A DNA stretch of 64,000 nucleotides from Trochalopteron elliotii (lineage: Eukaryota > Chordata > Aves > Passeriformes > Leiothrichidae): NCBI GenBank assembly GCA_024734555.1, contig JANPWX010000339.1, positions 350,451-414,450 of the forward strand, read 5' to 3'. The first letter of the stretch is position 1, and the number at the start of each line of letters is the position of its first letter. Shown here in pieces: positions 1-13,200 of the stretch. Both the position numbers and the translations under genes were made by a program. Under the pieces are notes generated by a model. That model made no database searches, was not told where the DNA came from, and worked only from the letters and a program-made list of their open reading frames with translations.

Positions 1-9
1 TAAATTCAG

Positions 10-99
10 GAATATGTGAACCAGCTAGGGATTGTATTGAACAAACATGTAAAGCCTGACAGCAGGATTGTTGGACTAACTGCCACAGAAGTCCCATGA
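10..99 (+). CDS. Possible last coding exon of a convergent gene (CDAN1 by synteny)
   Basis: Right after a splice-acceptor-like ttcag (positions 5-9) a plus-strand frame of 29 codons runs to TGA at 97-99 (EYVNQLGIVLNKHVKP, then DSRIVGLTATEVP). The other two plus frames stop quickly. In mammals CDAN1 lies tail-to-tail with STARD9, so a plus-strand terminal exon is expected just here. I do not recognise the peptide with certainty, and the window edge hides the upstream pyrimidine tract. Confidence 0.35.
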   Translation, partial: EYVNQLGIVLNKHVKPDSRIVGLTATEVP

Positions 100-358
100 G
101 GTAATTGAATGGGAAGAGTCTATTTGCTGCAGTGAGAGAGCTGGTCACATTATGAACAAAGAAATGTAAGACTATGACCAGGCTGTATTTTCAACTCCTA
201 ATGCTTTTGGATGAAAGTGTAGAAGGGCTGATGGAAAAAGCCATTATGGAAAAATGTTGGAGCTACTCTTACTTGCAGGATTTAAATTCTAGAAACAAGC
301 TGATTACTGAGTACTAACCTATCCATGACAGTGTCACTGTGTAGAACAGTTTGGTTTC

Positions 359-364
359 TTTATT
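359..364 (-). terminator. Candidate polyadenylation signal AATAAA for STARD9
   Basis: Plus strand reads tttatt, so the minus strand has AATAAA, about 750 nt after the STARD9 stop. No other AATAAA or ATTAAA seen between 1 and 1110 on that strand. Confidence 0.4.
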
Positions 365-1110
365 TCAAAGCACCTGATTCTGCAGCACAGTAAAACTGTG
401 TCCTGAGGTATGGTGGTGTCCACTGATGCTGCACAGTGTAGTGGCAATCTGAAACACCTTACACTGGCTGCAAGCAGTCAGCAAATACATGAAAAAAATC
501 TATCTGGGGTGTAGGATGTCTAGTGAATATTGTGCTGCTTGAACTTCCCTCTTCAAGGGGAAGGGAACAGGCAGCCAACTAAGATTTGATGACTTATCTA
601 CACAGTCAGGAATTCTGCATTTGATACTTATCTCATCATTAGAAAGTGGCTTTGCAGCTCTGCTCAAGAGCTTGTAAAAGGTCTCAAGCCATACAGATAC
701 TGCTTCCAGCCTAAACTTACTTAAAGAAAGAAATTGATCTCTGAAGCTGCTTGGAAACAGAAATTAAGTAATACACTCTAAGATTCTGGCTATTGTAAAG
801 CAAGGTCTCTTCCTCTGCTCTTTGTAGAACAGCACACCTTTCTTCTCTTCCATGGAGGTTTTCTACTGCTGTTTCCAGGAGGAGAGCTTCCCCACTAAAC
901 TTGCTGCGTTTCTTACAAGCGGTGTTGGCTAAAACAAATGATCCTTTTCTCTGACTGTACTTCCATATAGTCCAGCAGTAGCAGCCAGGCTCCTGAAGTG
1001 AGGCTTGGTGGTGGCTGCCTCAGGAGGCAGCATTTTCCATGACCCTTTCTGACACCTGTGTGTCCCTGGGAGCTGTCAGGGGCTCTCCAGCGTGCGGTGG
1101 TGCTGCAGCC
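359..1110 (-). other. STARD9: STARD9 3' UTR (inferred) to candidate poly(A) signal
   Basis: Non-coding sequence right after the stop codon. The 3' end is inferred from the only AATAAA I see on the minus strand between here and the window edge, which would give a 3' UTR of about 750 nt. The limits are not supported by transcript data. Confidence 0.45.
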
Positions 1111-1212
1111 CTAAGCAGTGAGCAGGTGAGCCAGCCGAGCAATCACCAGGGGCTGCCGCTTCGCCATGGAGCTCAGGAGCCTGGTGGGGATGGCCGGGGC
1201 ACCAAGGTCCAC
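1111..1212 (-). CDS. STARD9: STARD9 last coding exon, START C-terminal helix and stop
   Basis: 33 codons plus TAG (1111-1113); acceptor ctaaccctgcag. Encodes [20 protein letters not shown] then [13 protein letters not shown]. It follows the previous exon's VIYMAQ in phase and matches the human C-terminal helix ([15 protein letters not shown]). The C-terminal helix covers the START lipid pocket. This exon is clearly GC-richer than flanking DNA. Confidence 0.95.
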   Translation of the reverse strand: MDLGAPAIPTRLLSSMAKRQPLVIARLAHLLTA

Positions 1213-4200
1213 CTGCAGGGTTAGAGCAAAGGCTGCACGTTGGAGTTGGTACCTCTTTAAACAGAACACTTCTCCAGTCTGGAATAGCTCTGATGTAAAG
1301 AGTCTGTGTTAGGCACAAAAGCAGTTAGCAGCCAAATGCCATCATTACTGTGTGGTTTGTATCTTTTTTCTTCCCAATACTCCACAGACTTTCAAAACTT
1401 TGCTATTTGATGTTGCTTCTTAGCCAGTATGACCCACATTGCTTTTGAGTTTGAGCTTGGATTAAAGTTTACTAGTTTGAGACATACAGTGTTACTGAAA
1501 ATGTATATGCATACACTAAAGGGCAATATAAAATGCATATATACATTTCACTTAGGCATTGTAAAATGCATGTGCTAATTAATGATATTTTTAAAAATGT
1601 ATCTTTAAGTTTGAAATAGATGAGTTTAAAGGACTAATGACATTTATCTCTACCTAAGCATTAAAATAAATGTTACACATTAAGGCATGCTCTTCTGGAC
1701 ATTTTTAAATACTTAGTACCCCTGTCTCAGAGAGCCTACTTTTCAAATAAGTCAAAAAAATGGATGATAAGATTATCATTTTCTTATTCTTAACTGGAAT
1801 CCTAATCTTGACTTCTCTTTTGTATCTATTAAATGTGAAGAATTAATGACTTTGGTTAGAAAAATGCACCAAGTATTTTCAGGGATTTTGAAAACAGTAT
1901 AACCCAAGATGGACTTCCTGTGTCCACAGCACAGGAAAAATGCAAACAAGACTCCCCATATTGGCTCATCACATGAGAGCACAACATATATTAAAATTGC
2001 TAATAAACCTTTACAGAAGAACTTGATATCCAAGGAAGCAGCCTTGAATGCTGTAAAATCTTAGAACCATGAGCTTAAACACAATCCTAGTAAGAGTCTC
2101 TGCACTGAGAAATGTGAAAGAGGTGACTTTGTGGTCACTTCATAAGGTTCATGGAGCACAGCATAAGGATTGTATTTTTGTTGTTTACCAGCTCTGAAAT
2201 GTTCTGCTGTGTAACAGCTTCTTGCATTCACAGTTGGACATACAGCAAAGTCCTTACCTGTGCCATGTAAATAACTCTGGTGATCTCTCTTCCATTCACT
2301 ATGTCAGGTTCCAGTATCCAAGCACTTGGCAAAATCTCCCCTCTCACTGCTTCTTTACAAGGGTGAGGCATGGATGCATCATAGACAGACTGAACAGCCA
2401 GGACAGACAAGTTCTCCTGCACACGACAAGGTATAAAGATGACAATTTGAAAACTTTTATGCATATAGCAATGTTTTCTTTGCCATGATGCACATTTCTC
2501 ACATTACTTACTTAAAAGAGTAGTAATTTTTCACGTTATCTATTAAATATATTTTTGTGAAAATCCTGTCTGTTTGCAACCAGACTATACTGTGTGACAC
2601 TTGTGTTATGTCTGATGGGTGCTGGTTGGCAATTTCAGTCACAAGAGGATTTTTCACACAAATCACTTGTGTGATACTGGGATGGCTTTCCTTTCTGTTA
2701 CACTGGCACTTTTGCAGACAGGAAGACTGACTTCTTTCTCTCCTTTATCCTTGAACCAGAATATGAGAACAACTCCTCCTCTGCTGCAGACAGAACGTTC
2801 ACTTTACCTCTTTGGCTTCTACAGTAATGCAGCAGAAATCCCGGGGCTGCTTTAGATAACATAGGGAGGTATCAGTCACTAAATACACTGGGGAAAAAAG
2901 AAAAAGAAAGGGGAATTAGACTTTGACAACTTGAACTTGTTATGCAATTTTCCCTATCCCTTACATGCAGACACATATTTTATTTTGGCTTTTGCAGAGC
3001 TCTAGTTCATATGGTGTAATGTATCATTTAAAATGCTTTTTCAAGGCACTTCAGGTTTACCTTTACTTTCAAATCAGTGTCACTAGCTTAACTTCTCAGT
3101 AAGATGTGTTTAATGTCAGCCTTGGAACAGTCTTGAAAAGCAGAAGCTCCCATATTAAATAATGCAATTGTTTATTTACATTTGAAGAAATGGAACAAGA
3201 TGCCTTTAACTTTCCTGGCTGCCTACATCCAGATGGTGATGGTGATTGTCATCTGCTATGTGTGAGGATACTCACCCAGGTGAATGTGGCTGGTTACCTT
3301 CTTGTGTATTCGAGCTGTATTGATAGAGCTGTCGTAGAGATGCCTTTTGCCAGGATCTCTCACCAGTCCCCACACATGGGGAAGAGGTCTTTCTATCACT
3401 CCTGCTCCCAGAAATCCATGCCTTGTTGCTGAAGGGAACACTTTGTAGTACACCTGCACCTCTTTTTCTGTACACTGATACCTGTGAGAGGCAAACAAAA
3501 GGTATTTGCCCACAAGCGGGCCAGGTACAGAGAAAGGCCTCCCCTTACACAGACCTGCCATAAACTTACTTCCACCCAGCTGCTGCTTGGCACGTGTAGA
3601 GGTTCCTCAGGTTGTGAGAGCATGCTGCCATTACCTTAGAAAACAATGACAAATGACACCAGCTTCACTCAAACATTTCAGCTAACACCCCACACTCTCT
3701 TCTGCACCCATGGCTGCACCCTGGCTCATTTTTACCCATCCTTTAAAATTGTTGAGTGTTTGTGTCTGTACCTGACAAATAGGTAACTGTGATGTAGAAC
3801 AAGACTTGGCCCACCCATTTTTGCTACAACTTCCAGGAGGAATAAGTGAAAATTTTGTTTTTACTTACCTCAGTGGTAGCATTAGCCAAGATATGTTTGG
3901 ATAAATCTTGGTATCCTTTTGTTGAAGAGGAATTCACAGAAATAGTTAATCCATGAGTGAACTTACAGCTGGTGCCACTTGAAGGAAGAGGTGGCTGAAT
4001 TCTGCTGGCTTCTGCAGGAAATAAAAAAGCCAGAGAGGGAATAAAAAAATTAAAATGTAACTCCACCACTCTTCTTAAATTGTAGGGACTTAAACTCTCC
4101 ACTGGAGCCCCCAATCCATCTGATCCTAATGAATGAGTGATAACATCCCTTGCCTAGACATTCTGTTTGTTGGTAATTATACTGCAGTTGTATCTTGTGG

Positions 4201-7200
4201 CGCTGAAGTTTTAATGGCTATTGCCACATGTGAAAAAATAAAATAAAGAAAAATAGCTTAACTCTTGAGGCTAAAAATAAGAATTTGCTTGTACAATTCT
4301 CTACTCATTGCAGATTTGGACCCCACTCCCCTTGCTTCCTTCCTTCATTCAAAATATTATCCTCATACTATCTCAAAAAGCTGTACTTTGATGTTACCAC
4401 ATCAAAAGACCAACTTCAGAGGAAGCAAATCACCATTTAATTGTTACAACTTATTACAATATTTAATATTTAAATTCTAAGCAAGCTCTGGCTACTGGTT
4501 GGTGATATTTTTCTGAAGTCATGTAAAGGTAGGGACATCCTTGCAATGCCCAGATTCAAATTACATTTTGATTTATATAAACGACAAATCTTATTAGGCT
4601 TTGGGATATGGCTCAAAAGAAGCAAATGTATGTTTTACTTACCAAACATTGAATCCTTATGCTCTGGTGTATAAAGCTGACTATATCTAACAGCTGAGCG
4701 ACCTCGTGTATCTCTTGAAAGCAAAGTATTTCCAGAAGAAACCTGATTTAAGAAAGTGCAGAAGTGGGAGCATTCATTTGAAATGGGAAAAATAAATTAT
4801 GTTACATAGGCAGTGGAATATTAGTAGCAAACCTTACAAGGTTGTAAGCTTCTCTTTATCATGAGGTAACCCCTTTGCCTTTTCCCTAGTTATGAAATGA
4901 TACTTTGACTTGGGAAATTTAGCAAGGCAAGTGTAAAGAACTAACATGGATGCATATTTCCAAAGTGACTTCAGGAAAGTCTATTTTCACACATGGAAAC
5001 TCTTAAGTGAATGCACGTATCATTAAGGGCGGCACACAGAATGTCAGATGCTATCAGATTTATCACAAGAAAAGGCTTGTTTCTATAACATTTGACAGTT
5101 CTCTGATAGTTACATAGGCAGTAGTAACTATCTGATTTTTTATCTATGAATTACAGAAAAAAAAAACCCAACCAAAACATAAGTGTCACTATCCTTTGCA
5201 ATTACATTACAAAATGCTCCCTCGCCCCATGTCACCCATCTATGTACTGGTAATACAAACTTGTCCTGCTTTATAGCTGTGACAGAATTCAAATCATCTC
5301 AGAAACCATCTCTGTTCCTACATCATACCTCTGTGCTTGAAGCATCAGGAGACATCAGTCTCACACAGCACTGGTTTCTCACCTGCCCTTCCTGGCTGCT
5401 GAAGTTACTTGCAGTATATGTGGCAGTATTACTGCTGTTGTAACCAGATGTTGGGCCAGAGGAGAGGCTGAGGCTGGAGTCTGTACATAAAGTGCTTGTA
5501 CTTGCAAGAGTCTTCAGTCTTGCTTCTTCCTGTAATAGGCATCACAGTATTGCAAACAAAGAAAAAACCAAAACACCACAGCACTGAAAGTTGAAAGAGG
5601 AATCTAAAGGAATCCAGTTTCTTTCAAGAAGTGTTGACACAAACTTGCCATACAGAAAGCATTAAATATGCAGGTTTGTTTGAGAGCCTAGGATCGTATA
5701 AACCATAAAGTGAATGACCCTGTAAAACTTGGCAGTCTGGGAAAATGCAGCTTTTGCTGCTTTCTTCACATATAAGAGTTCAGACTATCAAACTAATGCT
5801 AGGATGCTTTTAAGAGGAAGGAGTTTTACAAAAAGATGTCTTTTCAGTCCCATTTTTGTCTCTTTGTCTACTTCTCAACCCCCGACTTAACTTGCTGGTC
5901 AAATACAATTGTTAAAGACTGAAGATTTGACTCTACCAGTGCAACCACTCAATGCTAGAAGACCAAATAAAAATTATGTACAAAGAAAATCCTGAGAAGT
6001 TCAAGATTATGTATACTTTCAATGTAATGCTTACCTTCTGTAACTGGGAAAATATTTGTTCCCGTATCCGCCTTTTCTCTAGCTCTGCTCTCTCCCTAAG
6101 TTTTTCCCTAGCTCTTGCAATTTCAGTTTTGGTTTCCTCTCGTGCCTTCTGATAGTCTCGGAGCAATAGCTCAATGTCTGAAGGGTGCTGAACGCTTCTT
6201 CTTTTTGGTTCTTGAATTCTGTAAGAATGGACAAGTCAGGGGAAACACACATAATTACTTGAAATACAATGAGAAAATCATACTTCAATTTAGAACAGGA
6301 AAATCTGCCAGAAAAGCAATTAAAACCCACTACATCAGCTTCCAAAAAGCTTCTCCTTGGACACTAAAGGCTAAGTAGACATAAGCCTTGGAAAATTACT
6401 CAGTTTACTACTGAGATTACTACAGTGGTTTCTAAATCAGGTCTCCAATATGACATAAGGTTATGGCTTTGGCATATCACATGCAAGATTGTTGTGTTGG
6501 GAAAATAACTGTCCCCTGATCACGAAGGAAGCAAAAGTCATTTAGGGAATATGGTGGGGAACGAGAAACTGAAATTCTAAATGGTGAAGTGTTGCAGAGC
6601 TTTTCTGATATTTAAAATGCAACTGAACTCTGTAGCTTTTAAGTTAGTGAAGGAGTGTCCTGGTTCCTGCCAGGACAGGGTTAATTTTGCTGAGAGGGGG
6701 CATGGCTAGGACAGAGGTTATTCTGTACCCCCTCACATCATTGCTGTTGGTAGGGGAAAGGGCCTCTTCTGGAGAGAAGGGTTTCCTTGAATTGTGGCAG
6801 AGGGAGCCATCCCATATTGTCTACTGTCAGGGGGCTTTCTGTTTGAATAATTTCTTTTCTTACACCTTCTGTTATTAATGCTGTTGCTGTTACTGTTGGT
6901 TTTTTATCTTATTGCTGTTTCCAGCAAATTGTTTTCATCTCAACCCATGATCTTTACCTTTTGTACCTCCAATTGGAGGGGAAGGGAAAGCAGCACTGAT
7001 TTTAGCGGGAGTACTGAATTGGAGAATACCATTCCTAAATCACAACAAGGAGTAAGAAGACAGATTGGTCTCCAGTCAGTCCAGACTGAATACTTGGCTG
7101 TCCCATCCATCATACACATATAATAAATTAGGCACTTGTTGTGGACTGAAAGAAAACTAGACCCAAGATTTTAATGAATATTTTCTAAAATCAGGCATGT

Positions 7201-10200
7201 CTTTTTCCTGAAAGCATTTTCTATCTCAAAGGTTAATGCACCCACACTAAGAAGAATTCTGCCCCTGAAGTCTCAGATGTCAGTAAGAACTCAGATGTTA
7301 GTAAGAACCATTAATGAGCACCCATTGTGAACACTGTTAATGAACACCAGGCCTAAAGAGAGGTTTCTAGTGCCCTACCTGGTGTTTTCCACCACATCTC
7401 TTCTCAGCTGTTGCAGGTATTCTCGGCGTCTGCTGGGGAGATCTGGATCCCTCTGACTTGTATCCAGAGTCTGGGACAGACTCAAATGCTTTTGAGGACT
7501 CAGGCTTCGGCTTCTTTGGTATCTTTGTAACCTTTTTACTCTTTCCTTCCTCAGAGTTTCAATAGTTCTCATGTGTCTGTTAGGGAAATGTGATTACAGT
7601 GACAAAATGCACCCTCCAAAGTAACATTTTCTGATTTTTTTTAAGCACCTAAATATTAGATAGATTCGTAATGTAAAATTTTTATAGGCATCTAATACCA
7701 TCTCATACCCCATTGTCTACATGCTGAGAGATGTAGAAATTCTAAAATGCCACTGCTTTTCTGACAGCAGGAAATGTACAAGAGGGTTGTGATTACTGCT
7801 GGTAATGGCTGAGAGGCAAATTGAGGATGGAGACTAATGTAGCTGCTTCAAAATTTTTTGTTGCAACAGTTTCCCAAGCTGAGATCTACAATCACAAGAA
7901 TCAAGTATCTTGATTGTTTAAAAATTATTTTGTATATTTATGGGGGGTTAAAAATTATTTTTGTTTATTCATACAGCAGCAGTTATTCACAGAAGCATGA
8001 ATGGGATATTTCCATAAATAGGATGTATCAATAATTTTAAATTGCAATAAAGCAATTAAATATATTCCCACATCACCACATACACATAACTCTTGTGGCT
8101 GCCAGAAATTTTCAGAGTGAGGGTGATACTAGATTTGAATTACACCAAATCAATTTTCCCTGTTTTCTTGGAGTAACCCCAAAATTTTGTTGTAAATGCA
8201 TTGCTTAGCAGTCTTTAAAATAAGCCTGATAGTGTTACCTCTTTGCACATACTTCACTCAGTGTGACTAAGTGATTAAGTGCTCATTACTAAATGCTATT
8301 TAAGCTACATGAAATTTGTATTAAAATGTATTAAAATGTATTAATTATAATATTAATTAATTAATAATTAATTAATTTTTAATACATTAAAAATGTATTA
8401 AAAATACTTAAAACAACACTACAGTAAGTAATTTACCTTTCATAAAGTTGCTGCTTCACTGGAACTGCCCCTGGCTCATTTGCAGTTCCTCCCTGAAGGA
8501 CCCTCAGCAGGGCGTCTGTTTCCCCGATGCCATAATTGAGCTTTGCTTCAGTCAGTTCCACTGTGAGGGGATGCTGATGCAGATCCAGGTGAATGCCAGA
8601 CATGATCTGGGCACGCTCTCTCTGGAGTCTCTTGATCTCTCTGCTCCTGCTGTCACAAGACTGGTAATTCCCTTCCATTTCTGTTGATCGTGTGCTTCTA
8701 GTCTTCTTTTCTGCCTGACTTCTTAAATCGGTCACGCTGCCACTCAAGCCGAATAAAAAGGGAGGAGGGCTGCTCTTAACACCACACCAATTGCTAAATT
8801 TATTGTGTATGGGTAAGTCACGGAGACTGTAGCTCCGAGGCCTGTAGGTCTTTGCAAAAGCAGTGTTCTTGCTGAGAGGAATTTCAGTGTCACATTCACT
8901 GCCAGTGACAGAATCTGTACTGTCATCTCGGAAGGAAGTCTGCACGTCGCTCACATCAGAAAGCGGGGGAGGGCAGCCGTTCTCATTCTTCCAGAAGAAA
9001 TCGTGAAATTGTAGAGAAGATGCTTCTACCAGAGGTTCTGAGGACGTGCCAGCATTTGTCTTACTTGAACAAGTGGCACTAATTTTTTGATTAAAAAATA
9101 AGTCAGCATTTGGAGAAGGGTAGTTATGAATCAAAGCAGTATCAGAATTCCCAGTGTACTTTTCGTGCCCGATTCCACCTGAAGAACCTCTTCCAGCCCT
9201 TGTAACATACATACAACGAAGAGAATGTGCCACTGAACCCTGGTCTCTGGCATCACCTGTTACAACTTCACTGTGGCCTGACACCTCCAACATACTGCTG
9301 GAGTGATACAGCCGCTCTGCACAGATGGTAGTGTGGGTGTCAACCCTGAGCCTATGCTGTTGTTCCAAATCTTTTGAACCGTCCTGTCCTAAAAGTTCTT
9401 TGGCTGCTTTCTTATCTGAGAAAGTTCCAGATTTCTTTCTTATGTTCTTGTGTTCTCTAGAGGTGCTTGATTCACTGTCTGTTTCTGTCTGTGAAAAACT
9501 GTCCACATGATGTTGCATGCTGAACTGTGGACCTGCCCTCAGCTTTCTCTGGGTGTGAAGGGGGCTTGAAGCAACGCTGGAAAATCCAAGAGGTTCCTTA
9601 ATAGGGCAGACAGACTTGCTAAGAGCAGTCTGGCTGCTGGGACTAGCACTAAGAGTCAGAATAGGGGAAGAGGCCCTATCAACTAGCAGGGTATTTTTGT
9701 ACCAAAATTTCCTTTCAGCTGGAGTCTCTGTTTCATTGACACTTCTTTTATCCTGAGTGTAAGATGTTGGAGATTGAGAGGTGCTATTAGTAGGGCTGCT
9801 AACTACAGTGCATGAAGAACTATCTTGCCCTGAACCTGGCAAAGATGATGTGAGAGGTGAAACTCTGGTACTAGCAAAAGCAGTGTTCTGCTGTGCATTT
9901 AGTGATGTTCTTTGAAAATGTAAGATAGGGGTGGAAGTTTTGGGTAAACGAGGCAGACACATAAAGGAGTCTTCCAAAATGCTGTCAAGACTGTCATGGA
10001 AATCAGAATTGCCCAGGCTTTTCATCCCTGTTCGTTCTTGTGTTCTTTCTTCAAGAGACGGTGTTTCCTCTTTCCTTTTGGGAATCTCTCCTACTGTATC
10101 TGCATCAATTTCTTTCCAATCAACATTTCCTGCCTGAGCTGTCCTCAATTCCTTTTCCATTTTTGCCTCCACTTGTTTTTCTTCATGTTTGCTTTGAGGT

Positions 10201-13200
10201 TTTTCCAAAATCTCAGTCTGAGTGCCTACATCTGCTGTAGTCTGAGTACAGCTATCTGACTTAACAGCCTTTACAGCACCTTCAGTTCCTTTTTGGTTGA
10301 TTTTGGCATTCTGCTCATTATCTATAATACTCTGTTGGGAAAGGTTTCCCAGCAGCTCAGAAGTGTTCTGAAGAAGCTGTGATAGATGCATGGACAGGTT
10401 CTGCATGCTTGTCCAAGAAGAAGGTTGATGAAATAAATCTCTGTTTGTTTCCTCCTTTTTTGCAGAAACATCTGTATAGCTTCTCTGATGTCTTCTCTGC
10501 CTTTTATACCTTCCTGTAGCAGCTGTTTGTGTTCCTTGCTCACATGTAATCCCTGGTGGTTTTTTGGGGGGTTTTTCAGACTCTGAAGGATATAATAGCA
10601 CAATTTCATCAACCTGCATTGAAGAGTTACGAGGTTGTGCAGGAGGATTCTCAAGTTCAGCCGTGTTGTTTTCTGAGTTAGTTTCGAGTGTTTCACTGGA
10701 TAAGTTGCTGTACTGTTTGGTACTGTCACTGGAGTGTGCTGACTGAAAGTCTCGTCTGACACTGTCCCATTCTTGAAGACCTTCAATGCTACTCAAAGTG
10801 CTTGACAAAACTTTTGCTGTAGCATATGAACTTAGATGAGAACGAAAAGGAGAATTTTGAGAGTTCAATCCATTGTCTACACTGGAACATCTCATAACTT
10901 TACGATTTTCCATATTCAAAGGAATTTGATTGCAAGAGACATCACTTGCACTTCCAAAAACATACTGTTTCCAGCCAATCTTGCTGGCTCCATCTTGTTG
11001 CCATGGGTGAATGTATGGGTTGATATCACTTGATCTAAAATGCATCGCATCTTTACTATCTTGCAAAAATAAGTCCGTTTCTAGCTGGTATCCAGCTTCT
11101 TCTCCTTTCCCTTCACTACACTGAGCTACAGAACTGCTTTTTGAATGGGCATTTGCTTCTGCAAACACAGACCTGTGAGCTGTGGGCAGTAAGGATGATG
11201 GAGATTGACCTGTACAGTCTTTCAATGACTGGCTACTTTGGCTTCTTGCTGCAAAATTTTGTAAGTTTCTGGCATCACAGTTTGCAAACTTCTTAGTTTG
11301 TGCCATTTTTTGCTGAAATATGGGTTTAGATTTAACTTGTAGAAAGTTCTTAGATTCCTGCTTTGAAAATCTTTCAATTCCATAAAGATCATCTTCTGTT
11401 GGTGATGGAGGCTCTACACTCATATTCAAATCTTGCAGCGATTTGGATGCAGAATATAACAAAGTATCTGCCTTAGATGAAGCTTCCAAAGTATATTCTG
11501 TATCAGAGAAAACAGCAATAGCTGGAGCTGATACTCTGTGACTTTGTAAATAAGATCTCCGTTCACTTTGTTTACAGCCCTTTGTACTCCGTGTGGTAGA
11601 ATATGATCTTTTGCTCCTGAATTTCATCAGTTTGGATTCTTGAGGAGTTAAATCATGGTTTTCTGGCAAAAACTTTATGGAGGTTTTTTCATTATTTTTC
11701 ACAGAAAAATTGAGTATTTCTGATTTCAGAGTATTATTCCTCATTATAGTGTCTCCCATTGTTGAACAAGCATCTGCCTCAACATCAGCAGCAGGGCTAT
11801 CAATGCTTGAACATATATTATTTTTGCAAAGTAAAATCTCTTTTCTACTATCTGTATTTGTTCTATCTGGCACCTGTTCTGTCTGTTCACCTGCAGGCAC
11901 ATACTGACAGTTATCTTGCAGATCTGCAGGGTTTCTTTCAAAATCCAAGACAGTGTGATACGGTTGTCTGGCATCAGGGCTTCTGTATGTGGGATATGCT
12001 GGACTAAATGAATTGCAGTTGTATTCAGGATCCACTAGAGCATCTCTTGGATACAGGTTTTCCAGCACTGTAACTTCTGAGCCTGTTAATTCATTTGGAG
12101 ATTTTGAGGATACATTAGTTTGCTTTTCACCAGGTTCTCTACTTAATATTTTTCTCTGCTCTGTCTTTGCTGCAAAATGTTCAGCCTCAATGTTTGAATG
12201 CAGTTCTTCCTTACTTCTCTTCAGCGTATTTCTCATTTGTCCTTCTTTAATAAGAATTCCCCTTCTAGTATCCCGTGAAGGAAATGATGGTAGTAAAAGA
12301 GAACTATCATTTGGTATTTTCTCTGTGTGTTCGTTGCAAGCTTCTTGTGGAACTTTATCCCAGTGATGCTGATCAATTTTTGTATCACTGTCAAGTTTTT
12401 TACTCTTGCTTCCATATGCAGGTTCCCCATCTACAGCAGAATTTTCGTATGAAGTACAGTCTGTGTCTGACACTGGACAATGCCTGTTTTCTTTTGCAAG
12501 AGAAAGTAAAATACTTCCTGAAGGACATACTGGCTCATCAAATACCACAGCTTTATCAGACTGAGTGTCTTGTATTTGCAAAACGACAAATGGAGACTGT
12601 TTCAATATATTTGAATGTGAAGTATCATATGTGCTAGTTTCACCATGGCCTATATCTGCAGTTAAAGGAAATTCTGAAAATGCTGTTAAGGCTGGGTAAT
12701 TGACTCTTGCAAATGACGGGGGAAAATCTCCTTCTTTTACAGAGCACAAATCTGCAGAATTGCAGGACACTTTCTCAGTCAAACAACTGTCCTGAAGTGA
12801 GTCCTCAAGCTGACTAAATACTAGAGATTTTGAGTCCCCAGGTAAAGAAGATGTATTAAAAGCACTGAAGTTCTTGGAGCTCTGAAATGGTGTCTCAGGT
12901 GGAGTGTCTTCTGCAGAGTGTGATGGAAGAGACTTTGATTCATTATGGCCAGTCTGTCCTTGGCTCTGGAAAGTGAGCAGATGTGATTCTGGTACAGTCA
13001 CACTATCAGTGTTACTGCAGTGTTCTGAGAACTCATGAATTTTATCTTCTTTTATGTTATCACAATTCTGGAAAAAACCTTGAACAATTTTCTCCTTTAG
13101 CTCTGTTCCCACAGCTTTTTCAGGGAGTTTATTACTCTGATCATATGTGGCCACTGCAACTGCAGAATTTTCCTTTCCATCTCCTTTTTGAGGAACACCA

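Larger units (their letters stand above)
2417..6034 (-). other. STARD9: Introns between the START/linker exons
   Basis: This range includes the exons listed separately. The introns 2417-2807, 2888-3275, 3482-3569, 3635-3868, 4012-4642, 4743-5382 and 5530-6034 are short, AT-rich and contain nothing I recognise. Open frames on the plus strand here are short and unsupported. Confidence 0.8.
6219..8436 (-). other. STARD9: Introns flanking exon 7379-7576
   Basis: Intron 6219-7378 carries the solo LTR (6656-7020) and an 18-bp tandem repeat. Intron 7577-8436 carries the AT palindrome. Nothing else recognised. Confidence 0.8.

Noticed and set aside
10322..10786. 154-codon minus-strand open frame in another frame
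   Set aside because: Out-of-frame shadow within the giant exon; no homology.
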